64,000 nt of DNA from Dipteronia dyeriana (Eukaryota > Streptophyta > Magnoliopsida > Sapindales > Sapindaceae). The notes below the pieces were generated by a model, which saw nothing but the letters and a program-made list of their open reading frames with translations, searched no databases and was not told the origin of the DNA. The position numbers were made by a program, and so were the translations under genes. Shown here piece after piece: positions 12,862 through 29,658 of this stretch; positions within the stretch are counted from its first letter, which is position 1, and each line of letters begins with the position of its first letter. The stretch is from positions 44,466,706 to 44,530,705 of the forward strand of contig CM065299.1 in assembly GCA_032871835.1 (NCBI GenBank), read 5' to 3'.

Positions 12862-13742
12862 ACACGATTAGTGGCTCCGGAGTCTAGGATCCAAGAATCC
12901 ATAGAATCCGCCAAAAAACATGTTTCAAGATAATTAATATTACCTTCTTCCTTTCCTTGAGACTTTGGGCAATTTTTTTTCCAATGTCCCTTTTCACCAC
13001 AAATGAAACACTTTCTTTTGATCTTGGTTACTTTCTTTGTCTCCTTCTTTGTAGGTCGTAGTTGCTTTTTCTTCTGTTGTTTATTGACCTTCTTACGGGT
13101 CTTAACAGTAGCAACTTTACCTATGGTATGAATCTCTTGACCCTTGCCTTTCACAAGGATCTTTTCCACGCTTTGAACATCTTGCATCAGGCCTTGTAAG
13201 GTGTATTCCTTATTATTCAAGGTGTAGTCCAACTTGAATTGATCAAAGGAATCCGACAGTGAGTTGACAATCATGTCAATTTTGGTCTCACCATCTATCT
13301 CAGCACCATTCAGTTCAGTAATGTTGAGATGTGATATGACTTTCATCATGTGATCTTTAACAACCTGTCCGGGTTTTATCCTAAGATTTATAAAAGCAGT
13401 CACTGCATCTCTCTTAGTCGTCCTAGACCTCATAGCAAACACCTCATCTAGAGACATCATTATATCGGCAGCAGTCTCCATTCCTTCATGTTGCTGTTGC
13501 AACACGTTGGAGATGGTAGCCATAATGTAACATTTAACCATCTCATCAGAAGACTCCCACTGCTGATACTCATCTCTTTGCTTCTAAGTAGATTCATTAG
13601 TAGGAGTAGGTGGTTTAGGAGTGCACAGAACCAACTTATGCTTTTTGGATTGCAATAGAACCCCAATTTTCCTTTTCCATGTGACATAATTATCACCAGT
13701 TAAAGTATTGTCATTAAGGATGTTGATTAGAGATGGGGTCAT
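12846..13742 (-). pseudogene. Copia-2 gag and protease start
   Basis: Capsid-type gag of the Copia 'UBN2-like' kind. The start ATG is the complement of 13740-13742, giving MTPSLINILNDNTL, which matches the Copia-1 gag start at 18202. One TAG interrupts it at codon 53 (13584-13586). The open part then runs through the capsid region, a basic stretch and the zinc knuckle CFICGEKGHWKKNC (CX2CX4HX4C) at about 12980-13020, to the protease motif ILDSGATNRVC at about 12862-12890. A frameshift follows immediately. Confidence 0.93.
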
Positions 13743-15109
13743 GATTTCTGAACAATAACAAAATTTATATATGAGTAATTAATCATAATTAAGCACTTTT
13801 GAATATTTATCTTGAATTAAATAAAATAATTCAATCGTAAAAATTCAACGGTGATCCAACACCCATAAATGTCACGCCTCCTTTGGGAGTTCGCAATATT
13901 TACTAGTTGGACTAGGTCCCACCTAATTGTAAACATAACAATCAACATTTTCAATTTTAGCCTTATGATTTTATTAACAAGAACTCTTGGGAGGATATTA
14001 ATAAATTCACATTGACTGTGTTACCAAGTTATCGACCTTCAATAGAATCCCTCATAAATATCCCTCCTTTGGGAGTAGATATCGTTTCGGCTAATTGTCT
14101 ATTCTATTCTATCATTGTAAGGAAGTATCTTGCTAAATTCCATTCATGAATACCTCTTAGAAGATTATTCACGAAACATAAAACTCAACTAAACTTGGAG
14201 GCCGTAGGTGTTCCAAAACACCTTCTCCCACTCAATTGTTTAAGGCCTGTGATCGAATTCCAAAAAATGATTTTCCAAGTTATCTAGATGCCAATTTAGA
14301 TACTGAAACCATTCAATGCATGTTCATACCAAAAGAGATATATGAGTGGCACTCCTATTCTATATGACATGTTATCAAACAATAAAAAACAATGCAATAT
14401 TTACAAAAATATAAATAGCTACAAGTTTGGTCCATCCTAGAAAAACAAGTAAATTACATATATCTTGGAATACAAGAACTTCTTTCTTGGCAAACAAGTC
14501 TTCACGTGACCTTCGTCATTCGGACTCCCTCGGCTGCCTCCCATGGGCTTGCGCACCCCTCGCCCTTATCCATGGGCATGCGCATGCCACAAACCCATAA
14601 AGGGCTACCATGCGCAGCCCATGGCTACCAAAGGGGCTGCCGTGCGCAGACTATGCCACAACAAACGTGGTTGCGTGCTCTTCGCGCGCACGTTCGTTGT
14701 TACGGCTCGTACAGTCCCAAACTTGTTCCGGTTACTCCTAATTTTTCAAAACTTCGAGTCTTCGAAACTTGAATGTGTTATAGAAGAATTTATATAACAA
14801 AATACTGCAGTTTTGTTTTTTTATTACAACAACAAAATAAATAAAAAAACTTAGCAACTACCAAGAAGGAAATTATGGCGATAATATACCACCCTTCTTG
14901 TTACAATCCTAAAACAAAATTACATTGAAATTCTAGGACCGAAATTGAGGAATAACAAACCACATATAAAACATATATATATCCATACATTTCAATGTAA
15001 ATATATAAGCGAATACCTAGAGTGCCATCTCTTTCTAAAACATGCATATACACAATAAAAAGAAAACGATTCACGAACACATACATCAATTAATCAAGGG
15101 TATAAATAG
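13743..15109 (-). other. Copia-2 untranslated leader
   Basis: About 1.37 kb between PBS and gag. No gene is visible. A GC-rich patch at about 14505-14720, with repeated CATGGGC/TGCGCA words, stands out from the AT-rich rest. ORFs predicted there on the plus strand have no recognisable domain. Confidence 0.8.
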
Positions 15110-15121
15110 GCTTTGATACCA
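15110..15121 (-). other. Primer-binding site of Copia-2
   Basis: On the minus strand TGGTATCAAAGC, the initiator tRNA-Met PBS with one change from TGGTATCAGAGC. It lies two bases from the end of the 5' LTR. Confidence 0.93.
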
Positions 15122-15123
15122 AT

Positions 15124-17593
15124 TGTAGGGAAAAACGGGTTCAATACGCAACAGAAGCGTGATAAAAAAGAAATTAGGGTTTGCGTAAAAAAAAATTCCT
15201 TTTATGCAACGAGAACCTTAACCCTAGATTAATTAATGTATATAAAAGTATCGTACCTTTTTCGAGTGACGATTGAACAAGCGCTGAATTGATTTCGCAA
15301 GATCATCCAATCCAATCACGAACGTGAATCACCTAGGAGTCTGGGCTCCCTTTCTTTAAATTATATTCCTGAGGATGGAGACAAAGCAAAAATCTTTTCT
15401 TTGTTAGTTACAAATATCCTCCAAGTGAAAAATCGAAGAACGTCCGGTCACTTGTAAATTATCAATCAATTTGACTGAAACTCGCATGAACCTTGATTCG
15501 ATATTGTACACAAATCCCTTTTGATGTAAAGGATATTAGTATACTATCGAATACAATAACGTTCCCCTTTTTTCTCTACTTGGCCGAATTCACACACTAT
15601 TGCTTAGAGATGATTGAATTTTGTCTAGAGTAAAATAAGATTTTTCTCCCTCAAAATTCCTATGGTGGTCGAATTCTTCACTAAGAAATATAGTGCTTGG
15701 CCGAATTCACCTCCGAAAATCACTTAGTTATTACCGAAATTCTCTTACACATATATATAGGATCAGAAATCCTTTCCCAAGAAGGATTCACTTGGTTGGC
15801 AAGAATCCTTTTCTTAGGTGGATTTATTTGGTAGTTAGAATCCTTATCTAAAAGAAATCTGTCCTATCCCACATTGCATATGTGATAACCGAACTTCATG
15901 TCTTTGTTATAGATTAGGAGATTTCAATCTTTCCTAAGAAGGATTACTTGATGTACAAGAATCCTATCCTTAGGTAGATTAACTTGGTGGTTATGAATCC
16001 TTTTCAAATAAGAATTCTACCACTAAGTAGTTTTACTTGGTGACCAAGAATCCTTTTCAAAAAGAATTATTTCCTACACCAAGACTCCTAATCCAACTCA
16101 ATAATGTGTTTATAACCATATTAAAAACTTCCTAATTTGATTAGATAAATAATTCCTTTTATTTATCTACTTATCAAATATAGTCTTTAACAATAACTAT
16201 ACTACCAACAATAGTATAGTTTTAGGAGACCATCTTCTATTAGGAAAAATATTTTGACTTTTAATTAAATAATTAATTAATCAACAAATTAATTAATTTC
16301 CATTTAATTAAATAATAAAATAAAAATAATATATATAAGCTATTCACTATAGCCTTTGCCGCCCATACCTAAAATAAAAGGCCATATATTATTTTTCTTA
16401 TTTTATTAAATCCATTAGAGCTTAATAAAAAGTCCACATGTGAACTAGACATATTCTTACAAAAAGAAACAAGTTCACATGCCTTAATACAATTCTAGAT
16501 GGACCCCTAAATTGGTCCGGTTGAATATATCAAGTTATCCATGCAAGTTCGTGTGGATTGAAGATCTTGGCGGGCTATCTAAATTTAAGCTCCAATAGAC
16601 ACAACCCAATCACAATAAACAAATGATTCACTTAGGTCCGATCTATTTAATTTTAGTTCATTCCACTAAAGAACTAAAAATGAACTCTTAAATAAAGATA
16701 GAATAAGTTGATGTTACTCATTCGTACCCTAGACAACCTTATCGGAGAAAGTGTATCCTCGTAAAGAATACCAGTAATCGCCAAGAGCTCATAGACTGCC
16801 TATAGCTCTCCAAGTTACCATATTTACTCATATGACCACATTTTGAACTTGGATATTTTGACTTGTCCAGAAGCCATGTTTCAATAGACTGTATTGAAAA
16901 CTAACGTTAAGATTTAATATCCAATACCTCAAAACATCCATATGATGGTGTTCTGCTCTCATTCAATAAATGGAGCCACGATGTCCATATCTATAAATGA
17001 AGTCCTCTATCGATTAACAAAAGAATACCACCAAACTATCGATGATAGACTATGCTATATAATCATACTCATTGATAGCTCAAATGATAACACTTGTAAC
17101 CATAAGTCCATCATTTTTCTCAGGATTGAGATAGACTCCCCGATTGTCTTCAAATGAATTTTTTTATTAAATGATGGTTCTAGATAAAGTATTTCATTTT
17201 GATCCTATTCAATGCACCCAGTGCACTAGATTCTTTTGCCCAAAGACACCACACTTTGATGATTTTAGACTCATCATAACACATTTGATCTCACTCAAAT
17301 TCTAGCAAAAGAATCTACAACTTTGACAAGATAAAGGGGCCCAACCTTCTATCTTAAATTGTGAATATTATTCAAGACTAACTGAAGAATTGTGTCTACC
17401 TCATACATATCTTGATGTATTGAACAATTCTTCTTTTCTCATAGTCTTTTGACATTATGATTATTTACTTTTGACAATTATAATAATTAAACTATAAATG
17501 CTATAAGATTTGTTAAACTAGAAATCACTTTATTCATATGAAAAGATTGTTAATTACAATATTATACTTTTGCAATCGAGCATAATCCTAACA
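15124..17593 (-). repeat. 5' LTR of Copia-2
   Basis: 2470 bp. It matches 7317-9818 throughout, with small indels and scattered substitutions. The right end CCTAACA is followed by the TSD ATAGG. Confidence 0.95.
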
Positions 17594-18201
17594 ATAGGAG
17601 TACCAATCATATATCTCTTTTGGTATGAACATGCCTTGAATGGTTTAGGTATCTAATTGGCATCTAGACAACTTGGTAAATTGTTCTATGGAATTCAGTC
17701 AAACGGGTTTAATAATTGACTGGGAGAAGGTGTTTTGGAACACCTATGGCCTCCAAGTTTAGTTGAGCTTTATGTTTCATGTGATAACCCCCCAAGGGGT
17801 ATCCATGAATGGAATTTAGCAATATACTTCCTTACAAGGATAGACTAGACAGTTGACTCAAAGAATATCTACTCTAAAAGGAGGGATTTTCGCGAGGGAA
17901 TATATTAAAGGTCAATAACTTGGTAACAAAGTCAATATGATTTTACTGATATCCTCCTTAGAGTTCTTGTTAATAAATTCGCAAGGCTAAAATTGAAAAC
18001 GTTGGTTATTACGTTAACAATTTGGTAAGAGCTAGTCCAACTAGTAGATGGTACGAACTCCCAAATGAGGCATAACGTTTATGGGTGTTAGATCACCATT
18101 GAATTTTACGATAGAATTATTTTAATTAATTCAAGATAAATATTCTAAAGTGCTTTAGCATGATTGTTTATTTATATAATTTTTGTTATTATTAAGAAAT
18201 C
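17594..18201 (+). other. Copia-1 leader, right part
   Basis: Continuation of the leader interrupted at 7316, beginning with the second TSD copy at 17594-17598. No gene. It corresponds to 13743-14340 of Copia-2 in reverse. Confidence 0.85.
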
Positions 18202-18890
18202 ATGACCCTATCCCTAATCGACGTCTTAAAAGATGATACTTTAACTAGCGGTAATTATGTCACAAGGAAAAGGAAAATTGGGTTGTTGTTGCAAGCTGAA
18301 AAACACAAGTTTGTTTTGTCTATCCCTAAATCTTCTGCTCCTACTGATGAATCTACTAAGATGCAAAGAGATGAGTATGAGCAATGGAAGGCCACATATG
18401 AGATGGCCAAATGTTACATTATAGCCATCATTTCTGACGTGTTACAACAACAACATGAAGGAATGGAGACTGTTATTGATATAATGATGTCTCTAGAGGA
18501 GAAGTTTGCTATGAAGTCCAGGACGACTAAGAAAGAGGCAGTAACTACTTTCTTGAATCTTAGGATGAAACCTGGACAGACTGTAAAAGATCACGTGATG
18601 AAAGTCATAGCACATCTCAACATTGCTGAACTCAATGGTGCTGAGATAAATGGTTAGACGAAAATTGACATGATTGTCAACTTACTATCGGATTCCTTTA
18701 ATCAGTTCAAGTTGGACTACACCTTGAATAATAAGGAATGCACCTTGTAGGACCTAATGCAAGATGTTCAAATCGCTGAGAAAATCCTTGTGAAAGGTAA
18801 GAGTCAAGATATTCATACGGTTGGTAAGGTTGTTATTATTAAGACCTGTAAGAAGGTCAAGAGGTAACAAAAGAAAAAATAACTTGGCCT
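18202..18890 (+). pseudogene. Copia-1 gag remnant
   Basis: Starts MTLSLIDVLKDDTL and is collinear with the Copia-2 gag over the capsid region. The first 151 codons are open to a TAG at 18655-18657, and a second stop (TTGTAG near 18750) follows. The basic region is partly present, but the zinc knuckle and the protease are missing because of an internal deletion near 18890-18930. There is no sign of function. Confidence 0.9.
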
Positions 18891-20058
18891 ACCAAGAAGG
18901 AATAAGGGGGTTCCAGGAAAGGAAAATGCTGAATGGGAATGAACTCAACTTACGTTTAGGCAACAAAGCTTTTGTGTCTACCAATGTTAGTTTACTGCGC
19001 CATGTACACCTTAACAAAATAGGGTGGTAGAAAAGAGAAATAGAACTCTTTTAGACAGGGTTAGGTCTATGTTGAGTTATTCAACGCTTCCTAATTCTTT
19101 TGGGGAATATGCTTTACAAACCGCTATGTACATTCTATACGACGTACCATCTTAGTCTTCCTCAGACACTGCATGAGTTATGGACAAGATGAAAGCCTAG
19201 TTTACAATATTTAAGGATATTTGTATGTCTTGTGCACGTGTTAAAATGAAAGATAGAAAAGATAGAGACTCATTCAGAAACATGCAAGTTTGTAGGGTAA
19301 CCAAAAGGATTTAAAGGATATTATTTATATAATCCTTCAGATCTTAAATTATTTGTTTCAACAAATGGTCAAATTTTGGAAAAGGACATTATGAATGATT
19401 TTGTGACTAAGAGTAAAATTGTTCTGAATGAGCTTTCAAGAGATACAATTGCAGAAAAGGTTTCACAACCTAGCCCAAAGTTTCATACCAACACAAGATC
19501 TACAACCTACCATTCCTCATCGTAGTGGGAGGGTTAGTAGACAACCCAAGAGATACATCAGTCTAAGAGAATCAGTAGAGAATCTCTTAGAAGAGGATGA
19601 TCCTTACACGTACAAGGAATCTATGGAGGATGTGGATTGTCGTCATTGGAAAAAGGTAATGCAATTTGAAATTGAATCTATGTTCAAAAACAAAGTCTGG
19701 TCTCTTGTAGACTTGCCTAAAGGGATAAAACCCTTTGGGTGCAAGTGGGTATACAAGAGGAAGAGAGGAATGGATAGAAATGTGGAAACCTTTAAGCTAG
19801 ATTAGTAGCTAAAAGTTACACAAAGAAGAAAGGTATCGATTGTGAGGAAACCTTCTCTCTTGTGGACATGATTAAATCCAATAGGATACTCTTATCCATT
19901 GTAGCATCTATAGATCTAGATATTTAGCAAATAGACGTTAAGACAACTTTCCTTGATGGAAGTTTTGATGAAAGCATCTATATGATGTAGCTAGATCGAT
20001 TCATTGAAAAAGGCAAAGAGGAAATGGTATGAAAGTTACAAAGATCCATATATAGCAC
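18891..20058 (+). pseudogene. Copia-1 pol remnants with internal deletions
   Basis: Sequence matching the Copia-2 NENEFNLRLGN segment appears at about 18930-18965. It jumps at once to the end of the integrase (the VEKRNRT-like part at 19025-19060). A stretch over SRQPKRYISL and GCKWVYKRKRGMD (19428-19805, open for 125 codons) gives the pre-RT linker and RT start. RT ends at about 20058 just after the QRSIY block, where Gypsy sequence begins. The integrase core and all of the RT catalytic region are missing. Confidence 0.85.
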
Positions 20059-20081
20059 ATTCAACACACATCTCTTTCTAG

Positions 20082-21380
20082 GTTGCATACCACGATCCCC
20101 GCCCCGCAGCCATGAGTATTCGAGGAACCATTAACATGTAATCTCCATGAGAAACTCTTGCCCAATGATCTTTTTGCTTCCAGATTTGGCTCTGAATTCC
20201 GCTACAAAATCTGTCACTGCTTGACTTTTAAGTGATGTTCTGGGCATGTACTGAATATCGAATTTACTCAGCTCGATTGCCCATTTAGTTAATCTCCCTA
20301 AAATTTCTAGCTTCTATAGAATTTGCTTAAGTGGGCAGTCGGTGAAAACCTGGATCGTATGTGCCTGAAAGTACGGCCTCAGCTTCCTTGCTGTCGAAAC
20401 CAATGCTAAAGCAATTTTTTCTGCCTGTGAATACCTAGTTTCAACTAGAAGAAGAGCCTTATTGGTATAGTACACTGGCATCTATATCCTGTCTTCTATT
20501 CTGACTAGAACCGAGCTTACTGCTAACTCTGTAAGGGATAAATACATGCGGAGTGTTTCTCCCATTTTAGGTTTTAAAAGGATGAGAGTCTGACCTAAGT
20601 ATTCTTTGATCCTCAGGAATGCATGTTCACACTCCTCATTCCATTCAAATCCTTTTCCCTTTTCGATCACTTTGAAAATGGAGAACATCTATATGTGGCC
20701 TTCGAGATAAATCTGCACAGGGAAGCTAAGCATCCTATCAGCCGTTGTACCTCTTTTAGCGTCCTTGATGAAGTTATTTTTTAAAGGGCTTGAATATTCT
20801 TGGGATTCACTTCGATCCCCCACTGGTGAGCTTGGAACCCGAGGAACCTTCCTGAAAGAACCCTAAATAGGCGCTTGTTCAGATTTAACTTCATCTGATA
20901 CCTTCTCAGAACATTGAATGTTTCGCGCAGGACCGAAGTGTGCTTGTCTACCGAGATACTTTTGGTTAACATGTCGTCTATGTAAACTTCCATGTTTCTT
21001 CTTATTTGACGAGCAAATATCCTATTGACCAATCTTTGATATGTTGCCCTAGCATTTTTTAGCCCAAAGGGGATTACTGTATAACAGTATTAGCCCTGAT
21101 CGGTAGTGAATGCTATTTTTTCTTCATCGGCTTTATTCATCCAGATCTGATTGTATCCTGAATAAGCATCCATAAAACCGAGTAATTCATGACCTGATGT
21201 AGCATCAACCAATTGGTCTATTCTCGAAAGTGGAAAACTGTCTTTTCGACAGGCCTTGTTCAGATCCATGAAGTCCACACACATTCTTCATTGGCCATTA
21301 TTCTTTTGGACCATAACCACATTTGCTACCCACTGAGGGTAGTTTATTTCTTTCATCGACCCCACAGCGAGTAAATTCTC
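20082..21380 (-). pseudogene. Gypsy A reverse transcriptase and partial RNase H
   Basis: RT blocks in order on the minus strand: CVDFMDLNKACRKDSFPLSR (21230-21284), FMDAYSGYNQI (about 21120-21170), and the catalytic MEVYIDDMLTKS (about 20965-21000, intact). Then LNLNKRLFRV and GFQAHQWGIEVNPKNI lead into the thumb and the RNase H start (ILLKPKMGETLRMYLSLTE). Stops and frameshifts separate the blocks, so this copy is dead. RNase H is cut near 20082. Confidence 0.9.
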
Positions 21381-21386
21381 CACCTC

Positions 21387-22708
21387 CTATTTGATTGCCC
21401 GACTTCTCTCGAGGTTAAAAGACCTTCTCTTTTGTATTACAGGTTTCGCACTTGGATCCACCGCCAAATGATGTGATATTACTTGTGCATCTATCCCCAC
21501 CATGTCTTCATGACTCAATGCAAACACATCTTTGTATTCTCTAAGCAAACCAATATGATCTAGCTTGACCTTTTCTTCTAAGTTGGCCCCAATTTTGACC
21601 TTCTTATCCAGTTCATCTTCTTTTAAAACCACCTCCTCTATTGGTTCACTCTTTGATGTTTTCGGTTCCTCCTTTGGATCGAACTTGAACAACAGCGATT
21701 CTTCTTGTTTGATCTGATCTGGTTATGTTAAGGTGCATACTTGGTGTTCACTATTATCTTTGTCTTTTTAAACCGAGATATTAGCTCTTCTGGTCATCTC
21801 CTACGACCCTTTGATTGTTCTTACCCCCCATTCAGTTAGGAACTTGATCATCAAAGCGTAGGTATCTATTACCGTTTTTTTTTGTTCATGAAAGGTCAAC
21901 CCTGTAGTGCATTATAAGGCCAGTTGTCTAGATCTACCACCATAAAGTCGAGTAACACTGTTTTCTGGCAATGAGCTACGCCAATCTTCACGGGCAACTT
22001 TACTGTTCTGAGAGACCTAACCTCAACTTCCCCAAATCCTCTGAGTGGGGTATGGAAAGGTTGCAAGTTCTTTCGATCCAATCTGAGTTGATCATAAACA
22101 ACTACAATGAGGATGTCTGCCAAGCTACCATTGTCCACTAAAATTCTCCTGACTTCTTTATGGCCAATTCGAGCACTTATGATGAGATTGTCATTCGGTC
22201 GGACGTCGACCCCATGTGAGTCAGCTTTAGTGAATATTATCGGGTCCCATCCTTTCTTTATCCTCTTCGGATCGGGCTCGACAGAGTTGATGTCAAAATT
22301 CTGTCTTACCTCCACCGTTTCTTGGATTTCCTGAGTCCTCTCTCTGTTACTTCTCCCAGTTGATGGTCCTCCGAAGATGGTCTGTATCACTCCATTTGCC
22401 TCGGGACTTGCCCCTTTATTCTGACCAAAATTATGATCTCCCATCTTGGTCTCTTTCTGAATTTCTGACTTCTCATCTTTCTTTAGGATTATATCTTGTA
22501 AATGTCCTTCTCGAATGAGGGTCTCAATATAGTCTTTGAGCTGGTAACATTTGGGGGTCTCGTGACCGGTTTCCTTATTGAACCTATAATATTTCGTTGT
22601 GTCTTGCCGAGCAAATAGGGACCGCCGACGTGGCTCCTTCACCAGATTCTTTTCTTTCAGTATCGATAGGATCTCTTCCTGTCTTTTTCGAAACATGGTG
22701 TAGTTCAT
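21387..22708 (-). pseudogene. Gypsy A gag end, protease and RT linker
   Basis: The 22708-21896 part holds the gag zinc-knuckle remnant (YYRFNKETGHETPKCYQL) and then the aspartic protease segment ILVDNGSLADIL at about 22115-22150. The active site is DNG rather than DTG, as in element C (VDNGSSTDIL), so this is probably a family trait. The 21692-21387 part is the acidic linker before RT (HHLAVDPSAKPVIQKRRSF). A frameshift or stop lies between them near 21890. Confidence 0.88.
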
Positions 22709-22774
22709 ATATTTTCCTTGAAAATTTTCCTTGGTTTGGTCAGTATTACGTCCACTTCCACCATCTTTGCTTAT

Positions 22775-23990
22775 TTATTTGTTATTTCCTTTATGTTTCC
22801 CTTTATGGTTTTGTGACTTTGACTCGGCATTCTTTTGTTTGGGTCTCCCCCCATTCATGTAACTGCCTTCTGTTGCCAACTCTTCTTCTTTCGCCAGAGC
22901 GTATCCACCTACAATATCCATCATATCTACGTATCTAGTTAGACGAGCCATTCTTTGGTCAAAAGACAGTCGCCCATTTTGTAAGTTATTTATGAATGCA
23001 ACTATTATTGCTTCATCATTCACGCTGCCGATCTTTGAGACCGCCTGACCGAATCTTCCTAGATACTTTTTTAACGACTCGTCTTTCCCTTGCTTTAACA
23101 GAGAAAGGTAAGCCATCGATTTTTTCCTATGCATATTCCCTAGAAATTGTCTTGAGAAGCTTATGCTCAACTTGCTGAAACTCCCAATACTCGCCGGAGG
23201 TAATCTCCCAAACCATCTTGAACAAGTATCGCCGAGGGTTTGTGGGAAGTTAAGGCACAACGAAGGATCGATGTGGGCATATTGGGCCATGGCACTCTTA
23301 AATCGTTTGACATGCTCTTTAGAATCTTTATCCTTTTTAAACTGTTCCATGTATGGCATTTTGAATCTCTCCGGGAACGGTATCCGTAGAATGTTTTTAG
23401 TAAAAGAGCTATCAGATTAATTGTCAGACAACTCATTATATCTGTATCGCCTAATCAACGCGTTCACTTCTCGGGTCATACTCTGAATCATGACATCTCT
23501 ATCACCCACCGACTCTCCCCGATGGTCGACCTGTCGTGTCACTGTTAAAGTAGTCATCTCCTCTTCATCTTGCCTCTGAGTCTCATGGGCTAACCCTTGT
23601 AGCCGTATGGTTCAATGACGACGTTTACGATGATATCGGTCACTGTCTTCTGATGATGATGACCGATCTCTTCGCCAGTAGTATTTTTGGTGCCTGTCAT
23701 GGCCCCCTTGACTGTGGTTTCATCTGTGGTGGGGCCGTTTCTCTACGGGCGTTTCACGATCCTTGTCCTGGTTACGTGTCGTACCCCCAATCTGGTTGGT
23801 CGGTCGGTCCTGAGTTGCTAATGGCTACTAGTGTATCTGGTTCCGGTCCAACTACAACCGATCGGAGCCTAAGAGGTGATGGAGGATTTGGTTGGTGTGC
23901 CTCTCCCGCGGCCAATAGATCTATTCCAATAGATCTAGAAACTCTTTTAGACACGGAGGTTTTACGTATTAGAGTATGATTCTCGAGCTT
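22775..23990 (-). pseudogene. Gypsy A gag
   Basis: Capsid region of a Tat-like gag. An open stretch of 194 codons (23359-22775) carries FQYA/AQYAHIDPSLCL, WFGRLPPASIGSFSKLSISF and SLLKQGKDESLKKYLGRFGQ, which is the 'retrotransposon gag' capsid fold. The N-terminal part (to about 23990) matches C at 53280-53619 in other frames and then breaks off. Confidence 0.88.
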
Positions 23991-24009
23991 ACCCACATAT
24001 GTGAATCAT

Positions 24010-24221
24010 ATGCTGAACTTCTTTACTCGGGTTTCTTGTGCTGTCCCAAGTAGAACATAATGTGTTGAGTACTCGTGTTCGGACTTACTCATGTTCTTAT
24101 TCCTTAGTGATATCTTGGATGATGTCTTCTAATTGCTAACTCGGATGTCTATTTGGCGATATTTTTAAGGGATTGTCTTACCTGTCGATGACGTGTACAT
24201 TCAACAAGATGTACATCAACA
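24010..24221 (-). repeat. Gypsy A 5' LTR remnant
   Basis: Matches the outer end of the C LTRs (about 54300-54506): TTACTCGGGTTTCT, GTGCCGAGTACT-like, TTCTTATTCCTT and TGCCTTATCTGTC-like words occur in the same order. It ends CATCAACA at 24221. Confidence 0.8.
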
Positions 24222-24627
24222 ACTATAGTTTCAAATCCAAGTAGCGAAATATTACAATTTTAGGGAGGGGGTGAGACTTGAACCCATTATCGCATGATGT
24301 AGATATAAGGGGTATATTGTATACCACTGTACTAACATCAACACTGCTTGCTTTTTCAATTAAGTTGAAAAAAAAGAAGAAAGGTTAATGATGTGATAAT
24401 AATAATTCACTTTTGAGTTTATTAACAAAAAATCAACCTCGTGATATAGGTGTGAGGGTTATAACATTAAACTAATCTTAATATTAATTGTTTTCTTATC
24501 TAACTTGCCTTTAGGGGTATAACTTTGGACAAATGACTTTCAAGATCCTCCCAATGACACAAAGCTTGGTGGATAGATAGATATTACTTTTAAAAAATAA
24601 AATATTGAAATAGATAGATACTACTTA

Positions 24628-24662
<35 letters not shown>

Positions 24663-24947
24663 TGAAATAAAAAAGTCAATGATGCGATAATAATAATTTA
24701 ATCTTGAGTACATCAAAAGTACTTGTCTTGGGGCACACGTTTGTGAGTATTTGAACCCATTACCCACCAGGTAATTACACCCAAGATCCGAAAACTGATT
24801 TTCATTGCCCCAAGTCCCGACCGCACACAAGATCCCTTAAAACCCCTGAACCCCTAAAACCCTTGCATACAAGTTAAAAAACACACACACGCACTCTCTC
24901 TCTCTCTCCTTCTCTCTCTGGAAATTGTCTGTAAACCCTCGCGACCA
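24222..24947. other. Region upstream of the chaperonin gene
   Basis: AT-rich, no gene seen. It holds a possible SINE (24261-24345), an (AT)n tract at 24631-24658 and a (CT)n tract at about 24893-24920 in the likely 5' UTR. A TATA box could not be fixed with confidence. Confidence 0.6.
24261..24345 (-). repeat. Possible tRNA-derived SINE head
   Basis: On the minus strand AGTACAGTGGTATACAA resembles a pol III A box, and GGGTTCAAGTCTCACCCCC downstream resembles a B box. That is the layout of tRNA-derived plant SINEs. A tail and target duplication were not found, and a related GGGTTCAAATACTCAC word occurs near 24740. Tentative. Confidence 0.4.

Positions 24948-29658
<4,711 letters not shown>

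Larger units (their letters stand above)
7317..17593 (-). mobile_element. Copia-2, structurally complete Ty1/Copia retrotransposon (10.3 kb)
   Basis: Minus-strand order: 5' LTR 15124-17593, PBS 15110-15121, leader, gag-pro, integrase, RT, RNase H, polypurine tract beside 9819, 3' LTR 7317-9818. The LTRs start TGTTAGGATTATGC and end CCCTACA on the element strand. The 5-bp TSD ATAGG is perfect. It lies within the leader of Copia-1, so it inserted later. The ORF carries stops and frameshifts and cannot be autonomous. LTRs of 2.5 kb are long for Copia. The order protease-integrase-RT-RNase H places it in Copia; the lineage (Tork/Angela-like) is a guess from the PPT and motifs. Confidence 0.96.
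20059..24221 (-). mobile_element. Gypsy A, truncated Ty3/Gypsy element of family I
   Basis: Minus-strand gag-pro-RT of the same family as element C. Nearly every block matches 49800-53400. It is cut on the left inside RNase H (about 20082), so integrase, the antisense ORF and the 3' LTR are gone. On the right only the outer about 210 bp of the 5' LTR remain (about 24010-24221, ending CATCAACA). Most of the LTR, the PBS and the gag start are deleted. No TSD can be tested. Confidence 0.9.

Noticed and set aside
14506..14797. Overlapping plus-strand ORFs in the GC-rich part of the Copia-2 leader
   Set aside because: They run opposite to the element, are low-complexity, have no recognisable domain, and both frames are open only because of base composition.
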